The notes: a model not told the origin generated them from the letters alone. DNA of 64,000 bases from Romanomermis culicivorax (GCA_963922205.1 CAWUHX010000073.1:930001-994000), one strand, 5' to 3'. Shown: positions 45,320-57,441, counted from the stretch's first letter. Numbers and translations: made by a program.

Positions 45320-46610
45320 CACGTAGCGCGGTGTTTTTGTGTGTGTGTGCCTATGAATACCCCCCCCCATATTTTTTCGTCCCAAATCGTGTATTTAAGT
45401 AAAAATTGTAATTAATTGTATTTATTTATGTATTTATCGCGTATTTATCGTGTATTTTTAAATTTTTCTCACGTAAATCTTTAAATTTTCAAAAATTCTT
45501 GGTAAAAAACCACTCTTCGCAAAAACCTGAAATTTTAAAAACTTTTTTCGGGGCCTAAAGCGTAAATTTCCCCGAGTCCGAGTAATTTTTTCGGAGGAAA
45601 TAGTTAGTTGTTGCCCCCCAGTTCTGTGAATATTGGAAGAATTGGGAAAACCGCTGAGTTTTAGAGTGAAAATAGACAAAAAGTAGCGAAAGCGGAAACT
45701 TTGTCGATTTTTCAGCTCTTATAAAAAATTATCAAAAATTTTCGAAAATTGATAGCGCGGAATTCGAAGAATTTGAGAAAGAAGCGGTCGAATTGTCGCG
45801 GCCCCGCAATGGACGCCGCACAAAACAATACTTGGTCACGGACCCCCACGTGACCTACGGTCAGCCGCAGGTGCGGCAAAATAATCGGTATTTCTTAGTC
45901 GATGGTAAGCGACCTAAGTTTTAAACTTAGTTAATTTAAAAATTAATTGGGCAAAGCAGGATGTCATAGCCCACGGGTGTCTAGATGAAGGCCTAGACAA
46001 TTGTAAAAATTTAGTGGGAACAAAATTGTTCTGTCAACTTGAAAAAGTGTGGCAAAGCTGCCCGTAGCGCAAAAAATTTGGACTTTTTGTGAAACTACAT
46101 CATTCCTCTACACACATAGCGAGTTGAATAAATTCGTCTATGTGATGGGGAAGAAGTGGAGCATAGCAACTAGTCGACTAAGGGTAGATAATTTCAAAAA
46201 TTTATTTAAATTTCTAAATTCCATCTTAATTTAATTTTCTACGAATTTCCACATTTTGGGTAAATTAGTAAATATTTTCAAATTTCTTCTTGGAAATTCT
46301 TAATTTATTGATTGGATAGGCCGTTTTGGGCGTTGGATTGAGACGGCTAGCAGTCGATTGATGGAAGACGCAGGTGGTCTGTGCGTGTACTCCCGTATAA
46401 GGTAGAAGTCGGAGCCGCATTTGTGTTTAACTATCTGCCAACACTAACCCAATATATGTTTGGTACCTTATTGTCCCCTGCTTGCAATTTCTTTTTTCCT
46501 TTTTCCGTTTTGTGCTTACTATCTGTGGTGAAGGTAGAGTCTAACCGATGTGTGTCCGCTTCGAAAAATTTCCAATAAAAAGTTGTAAACATTTCGCCTG
46601 AATTTTTTAG
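45320..46610 (+). other. non-coding spacer between GyA integrase and ORF4
   Basis: About 1.3 kb without a convincing ORF. It begins with a GT run and a nine-C run (45361-45369). The end has a pyrimidine tract 'ttttttag' at 46603-46610, a good splice-acceptor candidate right before ORF4. It may hold the branch site and signals for making a spliced ORF4 RNA. Confidence 0.6.
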
Positions 46611-49600
46611 ACTACAATGTTAAACGCATTGTCAGAGTCGGCGAATTGGAAAGGTGGTTCGCCACGAATTTCGGGAGATTTCCGTTGGAATTGACGGAAC
46701 CGAAATTGGTCGAAATAGGTAAGGTGGCTGAGATGATCGAAATCCTGAAGGTGAGCAGGTTTCGAGGACAGCCAATTATCGGTTTTGATACCGAGAAAGT
46801 TACTCAAGAGTACGTGAGTAAGGTTTTCGCGACTTCTGGGGTTGATAACCCAAAAGGGAAGGAGTTCGCGAGAGTCATTAGCTTCTCGACGGTAACTGGA
46901 GACACCTTTGTTGTAGATACTACGACAATCATGCCGAAGGAATGGACACTCATTCATGAGCTCTTAGATTCGGACATGCTTCTCGTTGGATACAACTTGG
47001 TTACAGATCTGGTCGCCGTCTGGAATGTTAATGGCGCAGGTAGAAAGCACCAGGATGTTGATCTGACACCAGAGATCAAGCATAGAGTAACATCTTCGTA
47101 TGGCCGTTATTATGACGTAGCCAAGGTAGGAGATCAGTTGAACGGGAGATTTTTGGCAATGTCCAGGAAGTTGGGACTTTGCCCAGAGACATTTAAGCTG
47201 AAAGGGTTGTTCACGGAGCTGTATCTGGTGGACGTTGGTTATTTCCAAATCGATTTTCGTCAGAGAGCGCAACGTGAACGATTCTGTAGGCACATGTTGA
47301 CGCAGTTTGAAATCAGGTATTCAGCACTGGACGCCTACTACTCATTGTTGGTTTTCCTAGCGTTTTTCCACTATGAGTTAGCTATGGAAGTCGAGGTCGG
47401 ATTCCAGTATTTTCCGCACGATTTGATGAAAGCGGATCAAATTCAGATAATGGCTTTTAGGTTGTATAGGTTTTTTAACATGATACATGGTGAAAATTTT
47501 CCGCAGACTTTTTGTGGAAGTCCGGAAGTAGAGGAGCCGCAGTCATCGGCTATGTATCACGTGATGAGACAGGAAGTGTATGCCCGTATGGCTGCCCAAA
47601 TGGATACCTCATTTGGAGGCTATACGGAGTACAGCTTCCCTCATTACGAGTCAAATCGGAAGAGAGGGAGAGACGTAAGTATACCTAAAGGTATTCATCC
47701 TGATTATACCGTTAAAGAAAAAAGTAAGAATGTAGACGGTAACGATACGGTAAGTGAGGATGAAGAGTTCGAAGAAGCTTTGTCGGAAAAGCAGATTAGA
47801 ACTCGAATTACAAAGAAGGTGGTAGATATGGTGAATCAAGGGAAGAGTTTCAGTAGACTTGATGAACCAGTATCTATGGTTTTATACGAGAATTTCCTAA
47901 GGTATAGGAAAGAAACGAAACAGTTGTTGGAGATAACATCTCTGGAAGTTGATTACCACGAGTATGAACCAGTCAGAGTTTCGAATGGTAAAGACTCGTA
48001 TGTAAGGCAACACTGGAGTATGGATATCGGTCCTTATTCTGAAATATTGATCGAGGACAATTTTAAGAATTTGGAGTCAGTGTGTAATAAAGTTCCGCTC
48101 ACGTTTCATTTATTTTGGCCAGCTTGTAGAGAGGAAGCGGAGGAGTACCTTACCTCTCTCCTTGACCACAACTATTTGAGATCCTTTAGCCCTGAGGGAA
48201 AGGAACAACTCTTGAAGATGTTGTGGAGGGGAGATAGGTACGGTCAGTATTTATCATTTTTGAACAGTCTTCCAGTAACGGAGGTGCATACGCCAACAAA
48301 AGGCGATGCAATTACATGTTGGGGAAATCGTTTCGGATTTTTGCCGATCCGATTTTGGCCCAAGACAAAGTCATGGGAGCAAAGACCGGAAGATAAAAGG
48401 AAGCATTTGGCGGAGTGTCCGCAGTACAAAGATAATCCGTACTGCTATCAGAGGTTTTACTTCCGCCAGATAGCTGTCCGAGTTCCAGGTTTGCGATACC
48501 CAATAGATATGAGTGAGGAGGCAACGAAGGAGAATCAGAAAAAGAGCGTGTTAGCGTATCAACCGGAATACGTTCCAGGTTACGAGCCGCCATTTTTCGA
48601 GCCGATATTGCCATCCGATGCTCCAAGTTTTACGATTACGCATATTGGCGATAAGGTTGTAGTGACGCCGACAGGTAAGCAGCCAGCAGTGCCGGTTACA
48701 GGCACTGAGGTAAGTACAACGGTGAGTCAGCAATCTGGAGTTGATGTGAGTAGTTTGGATCAGGTGCAGGGGATGCAGGCTGAGCCTGTTGCGGCGAAAG
48801 CACAGCAACAAGCGATACCTGCAGACCTCAACACCCCCATAGACTTGAATCAGGTAGGAGACGATTTAGAAGTGGCTAAGGAGGTCACTGTTGAATCGTT
48901 GATACAGCCTGATCAAGAAACACAGGTAACTTCTTTACTAGATCAGACAGAGAGTTTACTATCTGGAATGGATGTCAGGGCAGAGCAGATGTTGGATGAA
49001 AGCAATCTGATAATGATTGCTGCAAGTCCAGCAATAGAGGAAATTGAAGCGAGGCTCAGGGAGCAAGCTGAAAAGGAAATGGAGAGACAGAAAGAGATTT
49101 TTACTAAACAGCTTGCGGAGCAGAAAGTGAGATTAGATCAGCAGCAGAAGCAGCTGGAACTAGTATTGGCTGGTTTTACGGCGCAGCCGACGCCTCTGGC
49201 AGCGCCTACAGTCGTGCAAGCTCCAGCCAAGCCGCCTACTGCTTATCATATCCCGAAATTGCCGACGCAACCTTCTAGTACGCAGGCCATCCAACCTGCG
49301 GTCAGCAAGGTTACGCCGACAGTTCAAGTAGCGCCCAGAGATCCAAGTATGGACGGTGGTATACCAGGTATGTATACTGCCGAAGAGGTTAGAAAATTTA
49401 GAGCGGAAGGTCGTACGGATGATCAGATTAAAAGACTAGGAAGGAGAAAGTTAGCCCGAAGGGCCAATAGGGCTAAAAAGAGAGATGAAGAGGATGTCAT
49501 TGAAATTAGTGATGGTGAAGGAGAACAGACAGGGAGTTCTACGTCTGTGGACTTGAAGTTTGCAGGATCTACAACTTTATTGACGGATTCAACCAAGTCC

Positions 49601-50926
49601 AAGACTGGAACTACGCCGACGAGCCTGATGCCTGGAACCAAAAGTTCTAGGAGTCAGGTGCAGTCGACGGTTGCTTCGGCTAAATTACCTAGTAAATCGT
49701 CTGCATCTCAGGTAAGTGCAACAACGAAAAGTACTTTGGCTAAGCCCGTGTCTAAGGTGGATAAGACTTCTCAGCAGAACCAGAGCAGTTCCGCAGGGAA
49801 AAAAGTTGTTTCTAAACCCTCTACGTCGGAACCGACAAAATCGGTCAAGAGAAGTAGAGATAAGGAAGTAACTTTGGAGTACCTAAGTTCTGTTTTGAGA
49901 GACTACTGGGATGTCCATAAGAAGTTTCCCTTGGTGAAGGGAAGGATAGATTTTTCGACACCGGAGGTGATCGAATTTTTTGCTCAGGATATGCCAGATG
50001 ATAATAGGAATCAAATCATCTGGGCATTAGTGAATAATGGAGTAGAGGAGCTTTACGAGAACTACGGGGATCACTTTGATGTTCAAGGTGGTTTCCTGTA
50101 TGATCATGTAAACGTTCCTGAGCCCATTTGGGAGTATATTTGGCTCAAGTTCATGCCAAATTGGTTTCATCATTTTGATGCGGAAATAGTGATGGCAGCC
50201 GTGAGATACTTATGTACCATGGTGTTGCTAAAGTTAGAACAACAGCAGTTAGGCCCGAGACATATTGGTGCAATTGATGCACGGGCCAAATCATTTGTCA
50301 CAGAGAGGTATTATTCTATCTACCTGCGGGGAGAAGGTAGTACTGCATTCAGGGAAGCGTATGCCAACCGAATGCAGGAACACCAACAAACTGCAGTAGA
50401 TATGGCAGCGAAAAGAAGGTTGTCGGACATGGTTCAGAAATTTTCTGGTAAATTCCAGAAGGCCGAGGATGAGGAGGGGCAACCCTTCAAGATTCCAATG
50501 TTAACGGAAAGACAACCTAGGGATGCATCCAGGACTAGGAGCCAGCACTCGCGACAATCGTCTCACTCGCAGGGTCGGCACCAGCCTGGAGTATTCAAAT
50601 TACCGTATGCGAATCAACAGAGTCAAGGTAGGTCCAGTACCTCAGCTTCTGGAGTATCTTCCATAAGTTCCACTCAGGGCACGTACCAGAGGGGAACTGG
50701 AGGGGGATATGGCCGAGGCTGGGGTCAGGGACAGGGTCAAGGTAGACCCTTTAAAATGGTTAATCCGCAACCGTATAGAGGTCAGGCGATGGGCGGACCC
50801 CCTCGTGCGGCCCAACCTCGAGGAGTTTTTGGGGGATTCCTCAGGGGTCGTGGAGCTCGAGGTGGTCCCTACCCTCGCCGTGGTAGCTTCCAATACGGCG
50901 GTTATGGTGGCGGCGGGCAACAATAA
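46611..50926 (+). CDS. GyA ORF4: DEDDy 3'-5' exonuclease-like protein with coiled coil and RGG/GQ-rich tail
   Basis: The frame is open from the acceptor-like AG at 46610; the first in-frame ATG is at 46733 (about 1,397 codons). The N-terminal domain matches DnaQ-fold DEDDy exonucleases (RNase D/WRN type). ExoI is 'IIGFDTEKV' (Asp 46787-46789, Glu 46793-46795). ExoII is '[13 protein letters not shown]' (Asp 47006-47008). ExoIII is '[14 protein letters not shown]' (Tyr 47318-47320, Asp 47330-47332). A large middle region of unknown fold follows. A coiled coil comes next ('[20 protein letters not shown]', about 49054-49113), then a Pro/Thr/Ser-rich stretch and a basic segment with '[11 protein letters not shown]', which resembles a SUMO-interaction motif. 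A globular segment ('[19 protein letters not shown]') and a Gly/Arg/Gln-rich tail complete it. There is no signal peptide or membrane helix, so this is not Env. It might trim cDNA or RNA ends; that role is inference. Confidence 0.85.
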
Positions 50927-51654
50927 TTTCATATAGCCGCATCACTTTTGGACCAAAATTCGTTATTTCGTACAAATTTTATTTCAAAAATATAAAAATA
51001 CAAAAACAAAAATAAAATACAAAATACAAAAAAAATATATTATCTCGTTTTATTGTTGCTTTAAATTTTAAATTTTTTCTCGTTTCCGGTGCCCAAAAGT
51101 TGCCCGGCGAAATTCGTCTTTCCGTCCATCTTATTTCGGGCGTGTACATAGCCCTCGTATTTTTTCTCGTTTAATTTCAGGGCCTGAAAAAGATGAAGAC
51201 GTGAAAATTTTAATTGCATTTATAAAATTTTCGTAATTAGATATTTGAAGTATTTTATAGAAAATGTTTTTTACTGAGTAGATTTGTATTGGACGGAGCG
51301 ACGTGGCGAGCGGCCGACCGTGGAGGAAGCGCACCTGGGGCACCTCATCACCGAAGCTGTAAAAACCAGTACATGGGAGAAGAGGAACGGCGACGCCCTG
51401 GATCTAGGCACAGATCGACGTCAAAGTCCAGGCCGAACTACGTTCGTGATTGTTTCCGGTAGCCCGAAAGGGAGTGCCCTGCCGAATGGCTTGGTCAAGG
51501 TCGCCGTCACCTGAAGGACCTGGTAGGGCCTGGATCACATCTTGGAGGGGGTAGCCTCAAAAATTTGTTTTCCGAGGGGAAAACTGTTATGCAGTCGGGG
51601 CCTCAGTATGAGACTCAGGCTGCAGAAAGGTTTTCACCTCCCGTTGGTCGGTTT
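50927..51654 (+). other. GyA 3' untranslated region
   Basis: No ORF of note. It contains an A-rich tract (50985-51040). It is clearly conserved with 33197-33915 in the truncated relative, including 'gggcctgaaaaagatgaaga', which suggests the family as a whole keeps this non-coding segment. Confidence 0.7.
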
Positions 51655-51668
51655 TGAGGGCTGAGGGA
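51655..51668 (+). promoter_or_regulatory. polypurine tract of GyA
   Basis: The purine-rich run 'gagggctgaggga' ends immediately before the 3' LTR. It is conserved as 'gagggccgaggga' in the truncated relative. It would prime plus-strand synthesis. Confidence 0.75.
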
Positions 51669-52145
51669 TGTTGAGGTGGTCTCAGGTGCACGTGTTCAGC
51701 TTCCCGCGTCGGTGCGCAGGCGGTTGGACGCAGCGAAAAGTGGCGAGAAAGAAAGATAAATTTGCATAGGTTATTTCTGCCACTGTTTCGCGTTTTTGCT
51801 GTCTTTTTATCATTGTTAAAAAGATTCGTTTTATGGAGCGACGCCGCCATCGCCTACTTATAATTATTTTGTTTATTATTTGTTTTTGGCGTCGCCACTC
51901 GTCACCCAATACAACTTGAACCTGTAAGTTGTTTTGTTTTGTGAGCGTAGAGGTTGGAGTTTTTAAGGATAGGATTGGAGACTTGGGTAGGAACTCCTGA
52001 GGTACGTGCCAAGGTGTTCTGCCTGAGGTTTAGTGAAAGTTCTGGTGAGTATCTGGTGAAACGTCTGGGAGAGTTTTGTGGTTGTTGTTGTTGTTAGCCT
52101 GTGGTCAGAACTGTTGCATAGTGTTGACCCCACAGCTGCCTAACA
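51669..52145 (+). repeat. 3' LTR of GyA
   Basis: Matches the 5' LTR except for two substitutions and a one-base indel that I could see by eye. It is followed directly by the TGTA duplication at 52146-52149. Confidence 0.95.
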
Positions 52146-52149
52146 TGTA
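52146..52149. repeat. target-site duplication of GyA, right copy (TGTA)
   Basis: Pairs with 38081-38084. Confidence 0.85.
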
Positions 52150-54240
52150 GCTGAAAAAGATTAATTGTTCATACAGAAAACTAGTTAATCAAAGAATAAT
52201 GAAATTCTGAAATTTCCAGTATGAAAACCAAGTTTTCATGCTAACATCTTTAAACTATTTTCTTGAGGTGAACAAATATAATAGGAAAACAAAAGTAAAT
52301 TTTTTTCCTATTGCAAGATATATTCATGTATAACAGTCTTTGAAAGAGGAATATTTGAGCCTAATTGACAGTCCATTCATTAGTTGCATCTTTTTTTAAA
52401 ATATGCCCCTCACTGTCCTTTCTGATGGTAAATTTGATAGCCAAATCGATTTTTTTGTATATGATCTGCATCAGTTTGAATATTCAGTGAATAATCTAAA
52501 TGTAATATGCTAAACAGGGCGCACGGTGTTTTTTGATTGGATCAAGAAAAGTGGATACAGAAATTGTGAAGTTTCCAGTTCATTTTGGGAATTGTTTTTT
52601 CTGCATCCTTGTAAAATCTACTAATCCACACATTGGGTAAATTTTTCAGTTGATTGTATACACTACATTGCTACCACCAAAAGCAATTCAGATTTGATTC
52701 TTGAATCAATAGGTCAAGATCAGTTAATTCACCACTCATCGAGGTCTCTAGCCAGCATTCCCCAATAGAATCTAACAAATTAAGACCAACCAAAACAGGC
52801 TTTTCTGTTTTATCATCTTTTTCAATTAAATTGAAGAAGAAAAAGTTCACTCCTGATTTGACTTTTCAATTGCATGTTTCATCAATGACCTTGTTGATCA
52901 AAGTCAGAAAATCATAGGCATATTCCAACACGGAGCATTTGATCAACTAGCAATATTCAATCAATGAGATCCTTGGGAAAAAATATCAATAATTTCATCA
53001 GTTTCAGTGAAGCACAGATTAGGAATAAGATGAAAAGTAGCACAAAAATCTACAGCATACATTGCATTGATTGTACCTGCATCTATTTACATTCATTTTT
53101 TCATTCAGGAATTCAATCAAATCATTCTTTGAGCATACTTACCAACATTGATTGAGTACCTAAAACCAGTATTGAAAAAAAATTCCATGGGTTGTTCCAC
53201 ATATTTACTGGAATGCCTCACTCTTTATAGCATATTGATGACCTAAACATTGAAAAATCTTTATTGATGAAGGCGTGGTCCAACAGCAATTTCCAGATGG
53301 CTCCGTGGCCGCGCCTTTATCGACAAGAATGATTGGCTAATATAGAAATTATGTTGTTCATGCATGAAATGGGTAAGATGTTTTTCCTTCTAGGATTCCC
53401 TGCCCTTCTGGTTCTCCATTTCTATTTATAGATAATCATAAAGAGATTGGTGGGGAAAAAAGAAAAATTGATATTTGGGACAGGAAGAATGAAAGAAAAC
53501 TGCAGTGCATAAACAAAACAATAATTGTAAACTCCTGTAGATTTTTCAGTCCTGAAACCTCCTCATGTCTTTAATCACCAAATCCAATCATTAGTCCTCA
53601 AAATCGTTTACATAAGCTTTTACCATAAAATTTCTCACTCCAAAAATTGTTGAAGCTCAGGTCAGTATGCTGTCCTACTTTCACTCCCATATGGTATACT
53701 GTTTATTAGGAAATCGTGAAAATGTGAAATACTACTTGCTTTCCGTTTTAATCATTCTGAAGCATTTCAAGAAAAACAGACTAATACAGGGTGAGCCATA
53801 TAAAAGGCCATTGGTACTGACTTTTATTGCCTTCAGAGGTATGAAGCTTTTTTAATGTGGTTTCTTGTCTATAGATAAAATATCTGGCATAAAAACTGCA
53901 AAGTTTCAGCCTTATTTTTCAAATAATGATCAAATAGAATCAAAAATACTAAACATTGGTTTTTCCCAAATAAATTTTGAAAAATTGACACAACTTGACA
54001 AAGTCAACATGTTTTACAACAGAAAAGTATACAAGATTCAATCTCGTAAAGCGATTCTACTCTTCTTGTTGCCATCGAAGCTGGCATTGGGACCTCACAT
54101 CCTTCATTTTTGCTCCATGATCCAGCTTCTTTGAACGGTTTTCCAACATTGTTTCCTGCTGAATGTCTTTAAATGGTTTTCCAACATTGTTTCCTGCTGA
54201 ATGTTGTCGGCCCAATCCTGTAGCATGGCATTCATTGAGA
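52150..54240. other. AT-rich sequence without a recognisable gene
   Basis: Only short ORFs without motifs were seen. A 30-bp tandem duplication, 'ggttttccaacattgtttcc' and onward, occurs at 54137 and again at 54175. Confidence 0.5.
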
Positions 54241-54242
54241 AG

Positions 54243-55495
54243 TCATGATTGACATCCCTTCCCTTCCCAGTGGTTCCTTACAGACTGCATGGGATTGCTA
54301 CCTGAGTCCATGTGTTGCCTAAGAATGGGCTTCAGAGGCGCCCATTGGGCTCTTTGGCATTCCATCTGGGTCTTGCCGATTGTCTGGCACTTGCCAAATG
54401 AGTAGTCGGGTCTATGTCTAGTAAGGCCTAGTCTAGATCTAGATGAACCAAGCAAGTCTCTCAGTGAAGATCTGTACCTTTTGGTGATTCTCCTTCCTCC
54501 AATGCTGGAAGGTGGCCTGTGATTTATCAAGTACCACACATTAAATCACTAATGCTGCACTGTACACAGCACAGTTTAGTTTTTTCAACTTTTGGTTTCT
54601 CCAGACAAGCTCACTATATGGGAGGTATTTCTGTCCTCTATGAATATCCTGAATGATCTTCAATGGCGCTTGTTTCTTGATGGTCTTGGCTTCATTGAAA
54701 GCTTTTTCAAACTCTGTTCACAAAGTTTCGGCTTGTGCTGCATTCACATTATCTGGTATGAGTTCCACTTCGATTGAAGCAATTTACACAAGGTGTTCTG
54801 GTTGGGTGAATTCAACTGATGGCACTTCTGTTTCCTATTGGATTTCCCTCGCACCAACTCCTTCCTTGAATACTTGCCTCTCTGCATGAGCTTCCTCTGC
54901 CACAGGCTAGGTGGCTGCTTCCTGTGTCAGATTTCCTTTCCTCCCCAGCTCTCTGTTTTGGCGAAAAAGCCAGTTGCAAATCTGGTAGTACTGGGCAACC
55001 CCTTACTTGCAATCAAGTCCTTCCAGCAGCTTTGCAGCTCTTTATAGTATTTTTCCTATTTTCTTCATTCCTCAATGAGATTACCAGTGCTAACAGGACT
55101 TAGCAATCTGCCTCAGTCAAGTTGACAGCCTTGCCTCTCTTAGGCTCCACTCCACATGGTCCACTAGGGGCCTGGCTACTGCATATTTCTTGCTCTTAAT
55201 TTCTAGAGCCCTTAAGCATAGAAGTACTGCCTTCATCATTGCTGGCTTGGGTAGCTCCAGGAAAGTGAGCACTGATGACATGGTGGCTAGTTATTCCGCT
55301 ATTGTGCATCCAGGTGTGAACACACTGGATTCCACTGGAAGTTGACAGCATTAATGCTTTTTCATCCTCGGATGGATTCATAACAGAAGTGGCTTGCTTT
55401 TTCCTACTAGAGACAAGCAGTAGTTGATCATCCACCGTTTTTTTCCATGAACCTTTTTTACAAATGTGAAAAGGGGTCAAATTTTTTTTCCACAT
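54243..55495 (-). other. decayed coding-like sequence, unassigned
   Basis: Minus-strand frames (54539-54243, 55012-54812, 55495-55196) give hydrophilic, Ser/Glu-rich peptides that can be followed across several stops and frame changes. That is typical of an old ORF. No known domain was recognised. It sits downstream of the truncated RT of B2 and need not belong to it. Confidence 0.25.
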
Positions 55496-55615
55496 GTGGA
55501 AAAAAAATTTTTGTCTTAAAATCCTGGTTTTCTAGCTTGAAAAGGCTCACAGATGCTTTATTTAAGTGTTTTTGAGCTTTTTAAAGCATTCTGATGATCA
55601 TTCTGATCATATACT

Positions 55616-56040
55616 TCAGAAAATAGAATTAGATTTTGTGTTCATAAATTGTAAACCTGAAAGCAAGACGTCCATGAGGCGTTGAAAGGTGGCAGGGGCA
55701 TTACAAAGGCCAAAGGGTAAATAGTTGAATTGATATTGCCCAGATGGGCAATTGCATGCAGTTTTCTCGCAATCTTGGGTTGCGATTGGAATGCTGTAAT
55801 ATGCATTGGTCTGGTCCAATGTTGTAAAGTATTGCATACCCCACAAGGCATCGAAAATATGGGCAAACTGCGGGATGGGGTATGTATCTTTTTTGGTAAC
55901 AATATTTAGACCCCAAAAATCAATGCAGAGGTGGAATCCACCATCTTTCTTCTTGACCAATACTGTATTTGTACACCAAGGGGAACTCCCTTTTGAGATA
56001 ACCCCACTTTACTCCAACTTCTTGATTTCTTCTTGAATCA
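55616..56040 (-). pseudogene. reverse transcriptase N-terminal half of B2
   Basis: The open frame reads 'KKDGGFHLCIDFWGLNIVTK', 'YFTTLDQTNAYYSIPI' with the first catalytic Asp, and 'FNYLPFGLCNAP'. It then loses similarity before the YxDD motif. The rest of RT, RNase H and integrase are missing, so B2 is truncated here. The frame is shared with the preceding linker (56350-56009). Confidence 0.9.
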
Positions 56041-57205
56041 TAGCCTTCTCTTTAGGTGCTGTTCGAAAAAGTGGCTTTTTGATGGGGTTACTGTTCTGTG
56101 TATTAATCTTATGCTTCACAAGGGATCTACGGCCAACGTCTGTTTTTGTTTTTGCATATAAGTACAAATATTTGGCCAACAAATCCAAAAGAAGTTGTTT
56201 TCCAGTATCTGTAGGGTCAGAGCCAGACAAGTCGACAGCTTGGCTTAGCCAATCGTTTATGGGCTCTTCTTTGTTAATGGACCATGGTCCATTTTCATAG
56301 ACATTGAAGTTTTCCCTTTCTATTTCCACGTAACACCCCACAGCCAACACACATCCTGGGGTAAAGGGTGACTTCCGATTTTAAGGGGTTCATTACTGAA
56401 ACCCGCAACATGTGGTCAAAAACTGGGCTTACAGTGGCAGCAAAGCAAATGTGCATGTTTGGGGCCACTTTTGTTTTCGGTGAGAACTGGACCATAGTTT
56501 CTTTTTTGTAGAGTTCGGCAACAGGGACTGAAAATTCAGTCACACTCCTAGGGGCCAGAACCACCCATTCATTCATATAGATGCCGCCTCTATGGTGCAA
56601 AGAATGATAGTTTACCCCTGTGCAGGGGATGACTTCATTATCCAGCTTTACATATGATTTTTCATTGTTTATAGCCTACTGCTTAAAATGAAACAAAAAG
56701 TTTGACCCAGTAAAATGTCAGCAGCACAACTTTCTTGGACAAGGGCCAGGACCATTTCCTTGATGGTGCCCACTTCTATCATAAGATATACGGAACCTAA
56801 TATCTGAATACTCATATTATTGGGGGCTATAGGGGTCATATTTGTGGGCTCGATTTTTACTCCATCGAGTTGATCAACAATTCTTTTGTCAACTAATGTG
56901 AAAGTCGCACCACAATCGACCATGGCACTGGATACTGCTTGTCTATTCACAGTTACCAAGATATGGGGTGTTCTTTGGTTGCCACAACCCAAAGGTGTGG
57001 CATTATTTACCCATTCTATCAGAGGGGCACTCGGGGCCTTCTGTTCAGGTACCACAATATATTGGTTGGGCATTTCCCAACTTCTTAAACTGGCCAACTC
57101 CAGGAGGGCCTGCCCAAGTGTAGGGGCAGATCTCGGAGCCACACTGTGCCTGGGCAATTTGTATCTTGGGGGTTTCTGAGGTTGTTTAATACGAGAAACC
57201 AGCAA
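56009..57205 (-). pseudogene. protease and RT-connecting region of B2
   Basis: The retropepsin part reads 'SSAMVDCGATFTLVDKRIV', with Cys in place of Thr in the DTG motif (codons 56906-56917). It continues with 'IAPNNMSIQILGSVYLMIEV' and 'AADILLGQTF'. The changed motif would abolish or reduce activity. Linker pieces at 56600-56295 ('VVLAPRSVTEFSVPVAELY') match the B1 linker 'IVLEPRSLTKFTAPVPALY'. Frame changes separate the pieces. It follows the Env membrane anchor directly, with no second protease as in B1. Confidence 0.85.
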
Positions 57206-57441
57206 CTAAGAGAGATGGCACCCACTATAAAAGCCACTAAGATGGCTAAATTCATTAGCATCTGCAAAGGGCCTTTTAATAAATTATTGAGCCCTTGAGT
57301 CATTGTTTGACTTGACCCAGGGATTGCATGCTCGAGGGCCTGCCCAGCCCCTGAAATTGTATTTCTCAGGGCCTGACTTGACCCAGCCAAAAACTCGTAA
57401 ACAGTCCCTGGATTAAGGGACATTTCTGCAGTATAATTCAC
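57085..57441 (-). pseudogene. Env C-terminal region with membrane anchor of B2
   Basis: The frame starts 'NYTAEMSLNPGTVYEFLAG', aligning with B1 'NYTAGLSLQPDTIHQVVAG'. It carries a hydrophobic segment ('LMNLAILVAFIVGAISLSCW') as the likely transmembrane helix. It is in the same frame as the env start (58641) and as gag (60057), although the sequence between holds frame changes. It overlaps the protease frame, which shows a frameshift after the anchor. Confidence 0.8.

Larger units (their letters stand above)
38085..52145 (+). mobile_element. GyA: full-length 14,061-bp Gypsy-type LTR retrotransposon with an exonuclease ORF
   Basis: Two LTRs of 476 and 477 bp flank gag, protease, RT-RNase H-integrase and a very long fourth ORF. 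The LTRs differ by two visible substitutions and one indel, so the insertion is recent. TGTA duplications flank it. At 14 kb it is roughly twice the usual Gypsy length; the excess is ORF4 (4.3 kb) plus a 1.3-kb spacer and about 0.7 kb of 3' untranslated sequence. Gag, protease and RT-integrase lie in one frame with two in-frame stops. A second, older, truncated relative at 32.5-34.4 kb shows that ORF4 belongs to the family and is not a one-off capture. Confidence 0.95.

Noticed and set aside
46646-46732. TTG at 46646 as ORF4 start
   Set aside because: Not a standard start in animals; the frame is open further upstream to a splice-acceptor-like AG, so splicing or the ATG at 46733 is more likely.
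46646-50926. ORF4 as an Env protein of GyA
   Set aside because: No signal peptide, transmembrane segment or Cys-rich ectodomain; the N-terminus instead has exonuclease motifs.
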